Below are positions 16,897 to 23,909 of a stretch of DNA of 23,909 nt, piece after piece (the stretch's first letter is position 1; each line of letters begins with the position of its first letter). A program made the translations under genes and the position numbers. This DNA comes from a virus, in the IMG/VR virus record IMGVR_UViG_3300021093_000362, positions 1-23,909 of that record; one strand, given 5' to 3'. The notes beneath the pieces were generated by a model that saw only the letters and a program-made list of their open reading frames with translations, searched no databases and was not told the DNA's origin.

Positions 16897-17178
16897 TTAA
16901 TTTAACTCTACAAAGGTTTTATTAATGGTAGTTAACCATTGTTGATAACTAGGTCGTTCTGTATATGTTGGTGTGTAGTATACTCTACCATCTGTTACTG
17001 GAAATTCTTCATATCTTGGTGATAATATTATCATTCCTGTGTTATTGTAATTTGCTTTGATTGAACCAGTGACCATTGACGCACTAACATCAACTTCAGA
17101 AAACGATATATCTATCGTTTGCTTATTAGCCACACTAGCACTATCTGGGTTTGGAATATTTAGTGGTATTATACTCAT
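16897..17178 (-). CDS. Small unrecognised protein in the baseplate operon (93 aa)
   Basis: The ATG overlaps the previous stop by 4 nt (ATGA). The sequence starts MSIIPLNIPNPDSASV, has two likely beta stretches (QTIDISFSEVDVSASM, TGMIILSPRYEEF) and ends with an amphipathic helix (YQQWLTTINKTFVELN). It has no Cys and no membrane segment. I do not recognise the family. The tight packing between structural genes suggests a small baseplate component or assembly factor. Confidence 0.7.
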   Translation of the reverse strand: MSIIPLNIPNPDSASVANKQTIDISFSEVDVSASMVTGSIKANYNNTGMIILSPRYEEFPVTDGRVYYTPTYTERPSYQQWLTTINKTFVELN

Positions 17179-18209
17179 ACAATTTTAAATAATGTGTCTG
17201 TTGGTATAGTCTTGGAATACGAACCCGTATCAATCTTTAATTTTAGTGTATAGAATCTTCCAGTGTATAATGGTGCCGTATCTAGTACAATATAAGAACC
17301 ATTATTATCACAACTTACCTTAGAATAACTATCAAATGGAACAATAGTTGTATTAGATTGCGTGTCAACAATAGAATAATATGATGAAGTTGGTAAATAA
17401 TACTTGTTTTTATATCGTAGTGTACTATCGAATGACCTTACGGGATATTGATCACGTACTACAAAATTAACTTTTGCAATATCACCTTTAGCATAGGACT
17501 CTTGTAAGTTACTTGTTGCAATTTTTATATTTGTAGATGGTATTGCTGTTAGACTTCCCGTTGAAAATGATTGATCATCCCATGCAATTTCTAATGTTGG
17601 TTGATGTATGGTGTGTGTTTGTGCAGAAAATACTTTAATGTTTCCTTGGTTATATAGATTTACTTCATCTGTGGCTGGAAATTGTACAGCCAATCCATAA
17701 AATGTATTTTGTAGTGATTGACTTACAATCGGACTAATAATATTTGTTACGTTTATCTTGATGTCTTGTAAAGGATATTCAGATAATGTAATACTTGCTG
17801 AAGTTGATGATGTTAGAATATCTGCACCGGACATACTCCAAGACGTATTTAATGCACATTGTCTCCACGTTGCACCATCATTTACATTTTGAATGTTTTG
17901 ATAAAAATATCCACTACCCTCATCCCACGAACGAGACACTTGATATACAACCAACTTTTGATTTCTTTGGACATCTGACGCATTAGCAAGTTTTAAACTA
18001 AGAAAATAATTTGCAGTAGCTGGTACACTTGCTGTTGTTGGTAAATCAAAATACAGTAAACTTCTGGCGGACGCCGATACATAACTTGGATCTACCAGTG
18101 CCGTATCTACTACCTTTCCAATTTCTAATATTTCATCTAATCCAGCATTATTTGTTGGATATGCTTGGTAGATGGTTGTGTCTTTTGAAGGAATTATGAA
18201 TTTTCTCAT
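17175..18209 (-). CDS. DNRLRE-like beta-sandwich structural protein (344 aa)
   Basis: The first 210 or so residues follow the DNRLRE/CBM96-like pattern seen in secreted carbohydrate-associated proteins: KDTTIYQAYPTNNAGLDEIL, then a ...RSLLYFDLP strand, ANYFLSLKLANAS, VVYQVSRSWDEGSGYF, and TFYGLAVQFPATDEV near the end. Residues 225-344 form a second beta domain (FVVRDQYPVRSFDSTLRYKN, RFYTLKLKIDTG). The gene overlaps gp6 by 4 nt at its start and the next gene by 4 nt at its end. Given its position after gp6, it probably attaches to the baseplate wedge. Glycan binding is only suggested by the fold resemblance. T4 has no equivalent that I know of. Confidence 0.7.
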   Translation of the reverse strand: MRKFIIPSKDTTIYQAYPTNNAGLDEILEIGKVVDTALVDPSYVSASARSLLYFDLPTTASVPATANYFLSLKLANASDVQRNQKLVVYQVSRSWDEGSGYFYQNIQNVNDGATWRQCALNTSWSMSGADILTSSTSASITLSEYPLQDIKINVTNIISPIVSQSLQNTFYGLAVQFPATDEVNLYNQGNIKVFSAQTHTIHQPTLEIAWDDQSFSTGSLTAIPSTNIKIATSNLQESYAKGDIAKVNFVVRDQYPVRSFDSTLRYKNKYYLPTSSYYSIVDTQSNTTIVPFDSYSKVSCDNNGSYIVLDTAPLYTGRFYTLKLKIDTGSYSKTIPTDTLFKIV

Positions 18210-20122
18210 TGTGTGGCACTTCCAATAATATCGTTTTGTGGATATTTTAGTTCGAAAATACTTGGATCTAAACTTGGATAAATTACATCGTCCAGTGTAG
18301 CTTGCTCAATGTTGTATTTATAGTTTTGATATTCAGAACCATCTCTAAATTGATACTTGTTAATGATATTTAAACTTTTTATTGTTTTCACGCCATCAAT
18401 AGAACCTACCGTATAATTTAAATCTGATAGTATGATTGGTTGATTTATACTCCGTTTACTTATATCGAAGTAATCTTGAATACTGCCAATAACTCTAGCA
18501 GTGACATCGTTAATGTTATATCCCTTAAATACCGAGATTTCAAATTCGACACCAATGTTTATAATAAATGCATCTAAAATATTAATATCATCTGTTAACA
18601 TTCTATATTGTTCGAGATATCTTGCTAAATTATTTTTTACGATAGAATTTAATGTCGTAAGTTTACCGTGTGAATCGTACCCCAACGTGTATAAATTCAC
18701 AGAATTTGGTTGTGCTGGATTGTTTACATACTCCAATTCCGATAATGCCATAATTTTGTTTAATTGTTCATCTCGTAAAGCAAATACCTTTGCTACCGTA
18801 CCATACTTACTTGGTAACGAGTATGAACGAATTGTGTAATCTTCGGCTGTTACTACACGATTCTGTGCGTTGAAATAACCTAACGCATTTTGTTTGATTT
18901 CTTCCGTAGTTTCTCCGTCACCACCACCTGCAGCTGGTTCTGTGTTATTGATTGTAAGTGAACGTAATGCTGCTGCATATGTCGTAGATTGTCCACTAGT
19001 ATATGATGTAGTGTCATTTTTGATAATCAAATTAGAAATATTAACTAAAGTATTTGATGGGGTGTTTGTATTCACTCCACCACCAATTAAATAGTTTACA
19101 GTTAATGTGGTGTTTGCGGGAGCTACTCCGAACGCATTACTGTTTAGGAAGTTAACATTATTAATCGCTACATTCCCTAAAATGTTTTTAATATTTGTAC
19201 CATATTGGGCGTTTGCTATCTGTCTAGAATCCAAGGTAATATCCACATTATCGTCACCCAACCCCGATCCAAATACTAATTGTGTTCTCAAATCTCTAGT
19301 AATTCTAGTAATAAATCTCCTTGGAACTTTTCTAAGTCTTAGTCCCGCAGGAGGAACCACACCAGATTCATTATTTGGTGTAATTTGCACATCATCCATA
19401 ATAACATCTTGTGCAAGATAATCAACTTCGTACCAAGTGTTTCCACTAGAATCGGTTATGCTTTCTACTCCGATAATACTTTCATCGGGCAAAGTAACAG
19501 TAGAAAACTTTTCGGCCGACCCAAATGTAAATGTGGTAGTCTTTTCTTCTGCTGCTATTAGTGTGACATCCTTCGTAATTAAAAAGTCTATAGGATTAAC
19601 TCCATCAGACCGATTGACTGCATAATTTGCTTCTGTGATATCTGAAAAATCTACATCATCCAACAGTCTAAATGTCACAGAGACTCTGGAATTTGTTGAG
19701 AATGTAGATCCTCGTCCTATTTTTAAGAGATATAAGGGGTCAGGTATATATTGTGAACCGTTTAGGACAGCTGGTGCTATTTGGTATAACTTAGCCGATA
19801 CGGTAGCTGGCGATATTAACTTTGGCTTATATCCTAAAAATTGAGATATAGTTATAATATTTTGTTCTTGTTCGGTATATGCTAACAGATTTTCTTTAAA
19901 CGAATTATCAATATAAAACGACAACACATCTCCAAGATATGATGCCATTTCAATAAACATCATACCAGGAGATGCCTCATTGAAGTCGGAGTATGTATTA
20001 GGAAAATATGCTTTAGCAAAATCTATAAAATTTTGTCTAAAGTCACCAAATGTTTTAGCCGAATAATTTATCTGCTTAACATTTGGTCGTGGTTGTATTA
20101 CCAATCGTTGGTTCGTTGCCAT
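18206..20122 (-). CDS. 6: Baseplate wedge subunit gp6 (gpJ-like, 638 aa)
   Basis: This is the conserved wedge protein that forms the inner ring of the T4-type baseplate. The N-terminal signature DFRQNFIDFAKAYFPNTYSD, followed by ASPGMMFIEMASYLGDVLSFYID, is characteristic of the gp6/gpJ family, as are NALGYFNAQNRVVTAEDYTIR in the middle and the late FIINIGVEFEISVFKGYNIN region. Its length of 638 is close to T4 gp6. It starts 16 nt after gp25, which is its usual neighbour in T4-like phages. A TTGGAG ribosome site precedes the ATG. The identification rests on these motifs together with synteny. Confidence 0.92.
   Translation of the reverse strand: MATNQRLVIQPRPNVKQINYSAKTFGDFRQNFIDFAKAYFPNTYSDFNEASPGMMFIEMASYLGDVLSFYIDNSFKENLLAYTEQEQNIITISQFLGYKPKLISPATVSAKLYQIAPAVLNGSQYIPDPLYLLKIGRGSTFSTNSRVSVTFRLLDDVDFSDITEANYAVNRSDGVNPIDFLITKDVTLIAAEEKTTTFTFGSAEKFSTVTLPDESIIGVESITDSSGNTWYEVDYLAQDVIMDDVQITPNNESGVVPPAGLRLRKVPRRFITRITRDLRTQLVFGSGLGDDNVDITLDSRQIANAQYGTNIKNILGNVAINNVNFLNSNAFGVAPANTTLTVNYLIGGGVNTNTPSNTLVNISNLIIKNDTTSYTSGQSTTYAAALRSLTINNTEPAAGGGDGETTEEIKQNALGYFNAQNRVVTAEDYTIRSYSLPSKYGTVAKVFALRDEQLNKIMALSELEYVNNPAQPNSVNLYTLGYDSHGKLTTLNSIVKNNLARYLEQYRMLTDDINILDAFIINIGVEFEISVFKGYNINDVTARVIGSIQDYFDISKRSINQPIILSDLNYTVGSIDGVKTIKSLNIINKYQFRDGSEYQNYKYNIEQATLDDVIYPSLDPSIFELKYPQNDIIGSATQ
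18315..18322 (-). promoter_or_regulatory. TATAAATA within gp6, possible late promoter box
   Basis: The coding strand reads AACTATAAATACAAC, an exact T4 late box preceded by C. It lies inside the gp6 coding sequence, just over 100 nt upstream of the next ATG (18209). It could give extra expression of the DNRLRE-like protein and following genes, but the number of such octamers in the window does not exceed chance. Confidence 0.2.
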
Positions 20123-20138
20123 TAATTACTCCAAGTTA

Positions 20139-20519
20139 TTATACAGGAACCGTTATAGAATCTGTTATATTAGGATTACTTCGAAACCTATAATCTACTT
20201 TTAAAAGAACTTTATTATAATCACTGTCCGTTGGGGAATTTGCTATTATTTTCACAACTTCTAAAAATGGCATCCATCGTTCAACCGCTGCCGATACTGA
20301 TAATTTCATATTATCCAGTGTTTCCTCAGTTATTTGATTGAACACGATATTATGAAGATCTATTCCGAATTCTGGTTGCATCAGTCTTTCCCCTTTACGG
20401 GTCATCATCAAATTTTTAAAATTTGATTTAATTTGCTCAAATGTAGAAATTGATTGAGCAAAATATCCCGTATTGCCTAATTGAAGTGGAAGGGTGACAC
20501 CAATATACTTTTGAGCCAT
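20139..20519 (-). CDS. 25: Baseplate wedge subunit gp25 (gpW/gp25 family, 126 aa)
   Basis: This is a small core wedge protein of contractile tails, also found in type VI secretion and P2-like phages. The family signature is clear: SNFKNLMMTRKGERLMQPEFGIDLHNIVF, containing the conserved R-x-G-E-R and P-E-F-G-x-x-L pieces, followed by I-T-E-E-T and the C-terminal strand VLLKVDYRFRSN. Length matches T4 gp25 closely. It is directly upstream of gp6, the usual order. An upstream TTGGAG ribosome site supports the start MAQKYIG. Confidence 0.95.
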   Translation of the reverse strand: MAQKYIGVTLPLQLGNTGYFAQSISTFEQIKSNFKNLMMTRKGERLMQPEFGIDLHNIVFNQITEETLDNMKLSVSAAVERWMPFLEVVKIIANSPTDSDYNKVLLKVDYRFRSNPNITDSITVPV

Positions 20520-20531
20520 TTAAATCTCCAA

Positions 20532-20867
20532 TTAGACCAACTTCATTGCTTTCATAATTTTAGAATAGTCTTTATTGATAGCTTGAACCGCAGGATTATC
20601 TTCGGTATATCCTGCTGGAATTTTTGGCATCACCGGCCCCATGTTCTTAGTAGTAGCAACTATGGTATCACCATGACGTTCCAATCCCATCATTTCAGCT
20701 AATTGGGCTCTTGAAAACTTTGGTTTGGTAGAAGTTGCTGGTTTTTGTGCAGTTTCTTGTAGTGACTTAACTTCAGCCACAGCTTCTGCTAACATTTCTG
20801 GAAGAAGTCTTTTAACTTCTTCTTCCACAATCGTGCGAATATAAGCTTTCAATAATGTTTTATCCAT
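20532..20867 (-). CDS. Small unrecognised protein between hub and gp25 (111 aa)
   Basis: The start overlaps the end of the preceding gene by 8 nt. Residues 1-45 form a probable acidic amphipathic helix (AYIRTIVEEEVKRLLPEMLAEA), then a Pro/Thr/Lys linker (KPATSTKPKFSRA) and a C-terminal part ending INKDYSKIMKAMKLV. There is no catalytic motif. I do not know the family. The N-terminal helix resembles short capsid- or tail-binding anchors, so an assembly or adaptor role is conceivable but unproven. Confidence 0.7.
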   Translation of the reverse strand: MDKTLLKAYIRTIVEEEVKRLLPEMLAEAVAEVKSLQETAQKPATSTKPKFSRAQLAEMMGLERHGDTIVATTKNMGPVMPKIPAGYTEDNPAVQAINKDYSKIMKAMKLV

Positions 20868-21393
20868 ACAATCCTCTTACTTGGTTAAGTATCTGTTGAT
20901 TCTTAGCATTTTTTGCATTTTGTCTTGCTGTGAACGGTGTTTGTTCTAATCTTGCTATGTCTATTTGTGATTGAACAGCTGCTGCTCGTCTTTTTTGTCG
21001 TAACGCTTTTAACTTATTATAAACGACTTCTTTTATTTCTGCTAAATTAGGTAATTCTATTTTTTGTGGAAGTTGATTTAATGCCGTACCAAGTAATCCA
21101 CTAAATGTTATGTTCGGTATTTCTGGAATTCCTTCGGCTATACGTTCCGCAAAAGAATCAACCGTATTTGTAACTTTTAATTCTATCTCCTCTAACGTCG
21201 GTGTATCTGGAATATTTACTGAACCCGTAGGGAGTGTAAATAAACTATCCGGAATTGCATTTTCTATCAGTGATAATCTAGCTTGTGCTCCAGCTGATAT
21301 ACTCTGTACCTGCGAAATAACAGACTGAGCTTGTCCTGTAATTTGACTAACTTGGTTTGCGGAACTTAATAGATTTGGAGGTATATTCGTCAT
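20860..21393 (-). CDS. Unrecognised, probably tail-associated protein (177 aa)
   Basis: The gene overlaps the gp5-like gene by 4 nt (ATGA). The N-terminal 50 residues are Gln/Ser/Ala-rich helix (SANQVSQITGQAQSVISQVQ). The middle holds proline-separated beta or extended segments (IPDTPTLEEIELKV, IPEIPNITFSG), and the C-terminal 50 residues are strongly basic and helical (KLKALRQKRRAAAVQSQ). No enzyme motif is visible. Position between hub/spike and gp25 suggests a role in hub assembly, which is inference. Confidence 0.7.
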   Translation of the reverse strand: MTNIPPNLLSSANQVSQITGQAQSVISQVQSISAGAQARLSLIENAIPDSLFTLPTGSVNIPDTPTLEEIELKVTNTVDSFAERIAEGIPEIPNITFSGLLGTALNQLPQKIELPNLAEIKEVVYNKLKALRQKRRAAAVQSQIDIARLEQTPFTARQNAKNAKNQQILNQVRGLYG

Positions 21394-22751
21394 ACTGTAT
21401 TATTCAGTGATGTAAAGTTGTCTATACTGTTGAATGGAGCTGTCAATGGATTTGTTAAAGATACTTGTAAATCTGTCAGACCTGTTGTTAAATTTGCCAA
21501 CGACACCGCTCCTGCGGGAGAAGGTGTAAACGCTGTTTGTAGATTTACATTTAATGTAGATACTAACTGTTGTAAGAATACTGCCAATCTTGTTCCCAAA
21601 ACCATTGGTTGTGTTGTGTCACCATGCGAACCTATAAATATCTTTTGTCCGATAATTGAGTAGCTTCCTGAGGTCTTGTACGCTAAATCTTTGTTAGCTT
21701 TAAATGATATTGTATCACCACGCATGAAAATATCCCCAGCAGCATCTAATGTAATTGCATTATTTGCCGTCATCGTAACGGAATTCTCGGTGTCCAATGT
21801 TATTGATTTTATTGAACTTAAGTTGATTTCTTGTCTAGAAAATAGAGCAATTTCATTGACTTTACTATTCAATACTACTCTATCAGAGTTAATAAATATT
21901 TGTGCTCCAGTATATTCAATATTTTCTACAGTTGGTGATGACACCAAATGCGACGGACTACCTGCGGTAGCTGGTACAAACTTAACATTTTGGTTAGCCA
22001 CCATCCATATACAACTATTATCCGCATTAATGTTTTCATACATTGTCGAATAGATAGTCGGTGGCTCGGTGGACACTTCGGCTGGTGTATGGGCCCCGGC
22101 TGTTAATATTATGTTTGGTTCTGGGTACTGACTTTCTTCTTCATTTTCTGTAAATAGGTTTGACCCCATACGAATAGTATTTCCATATCTACCATATATT
22201 ATGGTATCTCCCTCACACGCACGAAGTCTTATAGCATTTGGATTTTGTTTAGGTATATTTGTTACTATTTGATTACCAGTTACATTGTTTAATTCATATG
22301 GGGTTATACCTTCTGCGGCTAACAACATTTCTTCACTTTGCTGCTTTCCAGAAATTCGAGGCCCCATTACAGAACTTAACCCAGGCCAAGTGGAATCTCC
22401 TACTTTTTTCGTAGAATTAATTCTTCTGGTGTAGAATAATCGTCCTAACGCAGAATATACTATTACCGTTTCATGTTTTAGTGGATAATCTTCAATACTA
22501 GAATCAATTGGAGATGCCCAGTTTAGTTGTTCAACTACTACATTTCTGTCTCTTGGTAAAACTCTAACTCGTATATCTCCACAATTACTCCCTTCGTCAT
22601 TGTAATTTGGATGTTCTTCGTTTACAATAACATCCTCTACAAGCGCACTAACATATGGTGAAGGTTGTGTTATCGATAGTCGTGGATTAGCAGCAGCACC
22701 TAGCTGGTTTACATTCAATCCAATCGGTACTACACCATATAGTCCCGACAT
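21390..22751 (-). CDS. 5: gp5-like baseplate hub/spike protein without lysozyme domain (453 aa)
   Basis: The N-terminal part contains an OB-fold-like region (GDIRVRVLPRDRNVVVEQLNW, then LKHETVIVYSALGRLFYTRR) matching the N-terminal domain of T4 gp5-type hubs. The C-terminal third has repeated short strands (VTMTANNAITLDAAGDIFMRG, ISFKANKDLAYKTSGSYSII) like the beta-helical spike that pierces the outer membrane. I see no lysozyme-like catalytic segment between them, unlike T4 gp5. The first codon overlaps the upstream TAA by one base (TAATG). It heads the baseplate operon with gp25 and gp6 close behind. Assignment as gp5-like is good; whether a separate lysozyme exists cannot be told from this window. 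Confidence 0.82.
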   Translation of the reverse strand: MSGLYGVVPIGLNVNQLGAAANPRLSITQPSPYVSALVEDVIVNEEHPNYNDEGSNCGDIRVRVLPRDRNVVVEQLNWASPIDSSIEDYPLKHETVIVYSALGRLFYTRRINSTKKVGDSTWPGLSSVMGPRISGKQQSEEMLLAAEGITPYELNNVTGNQIVTNIPKQNPNAIRLRACEGDTIIYGRYGNTIRMGSNLFTENEEESQYPEPNIILTAGAHTPAEVSTEPPTIYSTMYENINADNSCIWMVANQNVKFVPATAGSPSHLVSSPTVENIEYTGAQIFINSDRVVLNSKVNEIALFSRQEINLSSIKSITLDTENSVTMTANNAITLDAAGDIFMRGDTISFKANKDLAYKTSGSYSIIGQKIFIGSHGDTTQPMVLGTRLAVFLQQLVSTLNVNLQTAFTPSPAGAVSLANLTTGLTDLQVSLTNPLTAPFNSIDNFTSLNNTV

Positions 22752-23137
22752 TAAGCCTTCTCAGAGAAAACATCATCCAAGTCTTTCACATCTTCTTGGA
22801 GGTCTTGGATTTCTGTGGTTATATCCTTCAATAATGCTTCTTTTTCCGATTCGGATAGTAACCCATCTATGGACGTATTTGATTTGACGCTCACCGATAC
22901 AATCCGTTGTGCAATTTGTGCAACACGAACCAAATGTTCGTCATTTTTGACGTTTACTTCTAAGAATCCCTGCACAATTGGTCCAATCACAGCCGCATCT
23001 TCTGGAGTACGGATGAGTTGGACCATTTTCATAATAAACGAGTTGATTTGAGCCCGTTTACTGTCAGTATTTTTGTGTATTTCCGTAAAGATGTCGGCTA
23101 GACTCTTTCCATCATACAGTTCGGAATTAATATCCAT
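22751..23137 (-). CDS. Small conserved-looking phage protein between gp55 and gp5 (128 aa)
   Basis: It begins MDINSELYDGKSLADIFTEIHKN, has a helical middle (SFIMKMVQLIRTPEDAAVIGPIV, KNDEHLVRVAQIAQRIVSV) and an acidic C-terminal helix (ITTEIQDLQEDVKDLDDVF). No Cys, metal site or membrane segment is visible. I recall similar proteins of unknown function near gp55 in marine T4-like phages, without having searched. A strong AAGGAG ribosome site (23148-23143) lies 5 nt before the ATG and directly follows a hairpin. Its stop overlaps the gp5 start, linking it to the baseplate operon, while its base composition is closer to the sigma gene. Confidence 0.75.
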   Translation of the reverse strand: MDINSELYDGKSLADIFTEIHKNTDSKRAQINSFIMKMVQLIRTPEDAAVIGPIVQGFLEVNVKNDEHLVRVAQIAQRIVSVSVKSNTSIDGLLSESEKEALLKDITTEIQDLQEDVKDLDDVFSEKA

Positions 23138-23149
23138 AAAGACTCCTTA

Positions 23150-23178
23150 AAATCCTATATTATAAATAGATAGGATTT
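23150..23178 (-). promoter_or_regulatory. Hairpin with CTATTTATA loop at the gp55 stop codon
   Basis: A 9-bp perfect inverted repeat (AAATCCTAT / ATAGGATTT) encloses an 11-nt loop beginning CTATTTATA on the coding strand. The arm includes two bases of the gp55 stop codon, and the AAGGAG ribosome site of the next gene begins 2 nt after the other arm. It matches the element at 2066-2090 in stem length, loop sequence and placement. Only a short U-run follows, within the stem, so termination would be weak. A TATAAT overlaps the loop and second arm, but no good -35 box is visible. Confidence 0.55.
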
Positions 23179-23909
23179 ACTTTTTATACGAGAAATAATG
23201 GGATGGGTCTGATAAATGTCCATTACGTCTAAATTCCCCAAGCATCTTCAGTATTTGGGGACGCATCTTGTTGATGACCTTTGTAATATGAGCCGTCTTG
23301 TAGTTGGTCATTTCCCGTACCATAAGGTAAAGGGCTTTTTTATTGAAATTATCAATATTGTCAATTCGTTCAATCAATTTAACTATAGCTGCTGCAATTT
23401 CCTTGTCTCTCTTTTTTTTAAAGAACTTGTCAAGATTAAATTCCCAGTATTCTACCAACAATTTTAAGAATTCTTTCATGTCCACCGTAGAATCCCGTGT
23501 CTCTGGTTCTACTATAAGCATTTCTTCTAATGTGAAGGAATCTTCGGTTTGGTCCGAGAAGTACAGTACTCGCTTTTCTTCCTTATAGGAGTTGTTATTG
23601 TGTAAAATCAAGTAGTTCTTAGCAATTACACTAAAGTATGAAAACGCCTTACCCTTATCTTCAGTAAATTTATGTAAATTGATAACCAGAAAGGAGACTA
23701 CCTGCGTTTTGATTTCGTCGAAGGTACCCTCCATATATGGAAATTTGAACCGATTGATAACATTTTCTGCTAGCTTATCAAGCGGTCCTTGAATTTCACT
23801 TCTAAATATTTGTTCTCTTACATCTAAATCGTCAGATTTATTGTATGCGATTATCGCCTTTTCAGTTTCTTCGGTGAAATAGACCTTATCGTTCTTCTTC
23901 CTCGTCGGG
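23177..23909 (-). CDS. 55: Late-transcription sigma factor gp55, partial (5' end outside window)
   Basis: This phage sigma factor directs host RNA polymerase to late promoters together with a sliding-clamp coactivator. The frame is open to the window edge, with 243 residues visible, starting within RKKNDKVYFTEETEKAII, the characteristic N-terminus of marine gp55 proteins. A sigma region-2-like core follows (GPLDKLAENVINRFKF, DEIKTQVVSFLVINLHKF, GKAFSYFSVIAKNYLILHN). After an acidic segment, a C-terminal helical region (KKALYLMVREMTNYKTAHITKV) could be a helix-turn-helix. T4 gp55 is shorter and lacks sigma region 4, so this long form may contact DNA or polymerase differently. It sits at the head of the baseplate operon and ends in a hairpin. 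Only a few N-terminal codons should be missing. Confidence 0.9.
   Translation of the reverse strand, partial: PTRKKNDKVYFTEETEKAIIAYNKSDDLDVREQIFRSEIQGPLDKLAENVINRFKFPYMEGTFDEIKTQVVSFLVINLHKFTEDKGKAFSYFSVIAKNYLILHNNNSYKEEKRVLYFSDQTEDSFTLEEMLIVEPETRDSTVDMKEFLKLLVEYWEFNLDKFFKKKRDKEIAAAIVKLIERIDNIDNFNKKALYLMVREMTNYKTAHITKVINKMRPQILKMLGEFRRNGHLSDPSHYFSYKK

Noticed and set aside
1-23909. Plus-strand frames of 60-150 codons across the window
   Set aside because: All lie antisense to well-supported minus-strand genes, have no ribosome sites or recognisable motifs, and are common in sequence with this composition.
1-23909. TATAAATA octamers as a set of late promoters
   Set aside because: I count two on the minus strand and five on the plus strand. 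Between two and three per strand are expected by chance at this composition, and most are inside genes. Only the two with matched inverted repeats stand out.
1-23909. tRNA genes, CRISPR arrays, insertion sequences or integration sites
   Set aside because: Gaps between genes are short, and I saw no cloverleaf, spaced direct repeats, transposase or integrase.

Overview
The window is a stretch of a T4-like myovirus genome. Every gene I can support lies on the minus strand, so transcription runs from high to low coordinates. The gene set is diagnostic: a T4 gp55-type late sigma factor, baseplate proteins of the gp5, gp25 and gp6 types, a gp61-type primase, and gp47/gp46 (Mre11/Rad50) recombination functions. 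The genome is AT-rich. The closest architectures I know are marine and other distant T4-like phages rather than T4 itself. The host cannot be told from this sequence, and there is no tRNA or integration gene.

Layout in transcription order. (1) 23909-22751: the late sigma factor (5' end outside the window) and a small conserved-looking protein. (2) 22751-15233: baseplate genes packed with 1-8 bp overlaps: gp5-like hub/spike, two small unknowns, gp25, gp6, a DNRLRE-like beta-rich protein, two unknown structural proteins, and an Ig-like protein ending in a collagen-like Gly-Pro-Thr tail. (3) 15100-6574: a 1776-residue baseplate/fibre protein with a tail-protein-I-like segment, a LamG-like lectin domain and a carbohydrate-binding-like region, then a conserved structural protein, two tandem paralogous structural proteins and a small one. 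(4) 6555-2088: a DNA metabolism cassette with a PD-(D/E)XK nuclease, a primase, and one 1054-residue protein that fuses Mre11-like nuclease and Rad50-like ATPase. (5) 2047-1: another structural protein and the start of an unrecognised gene that leaves the window.

The baseplate block builds the contractile-tail baseplate and probably the host-contact surface. Gp55 would direct RNA polymerase to late promoters for these genes. The DNA cassette supplies primer synthesis, end resection and possibly junction cleavage for recombination-dependent replication.

The most unusual points are: the Mre11-Rad50 fusion; two matching hairpins with the same CTATTTATA loop, at the stop codons of the two non-structural segments; an 11-nt inverted copy that truncates the collagen-like tail by frameshift; a Gly/Ala-rich membrane-like region in the giant baseplate protein; and higher GC in the non-structural genes than in the structural ones.
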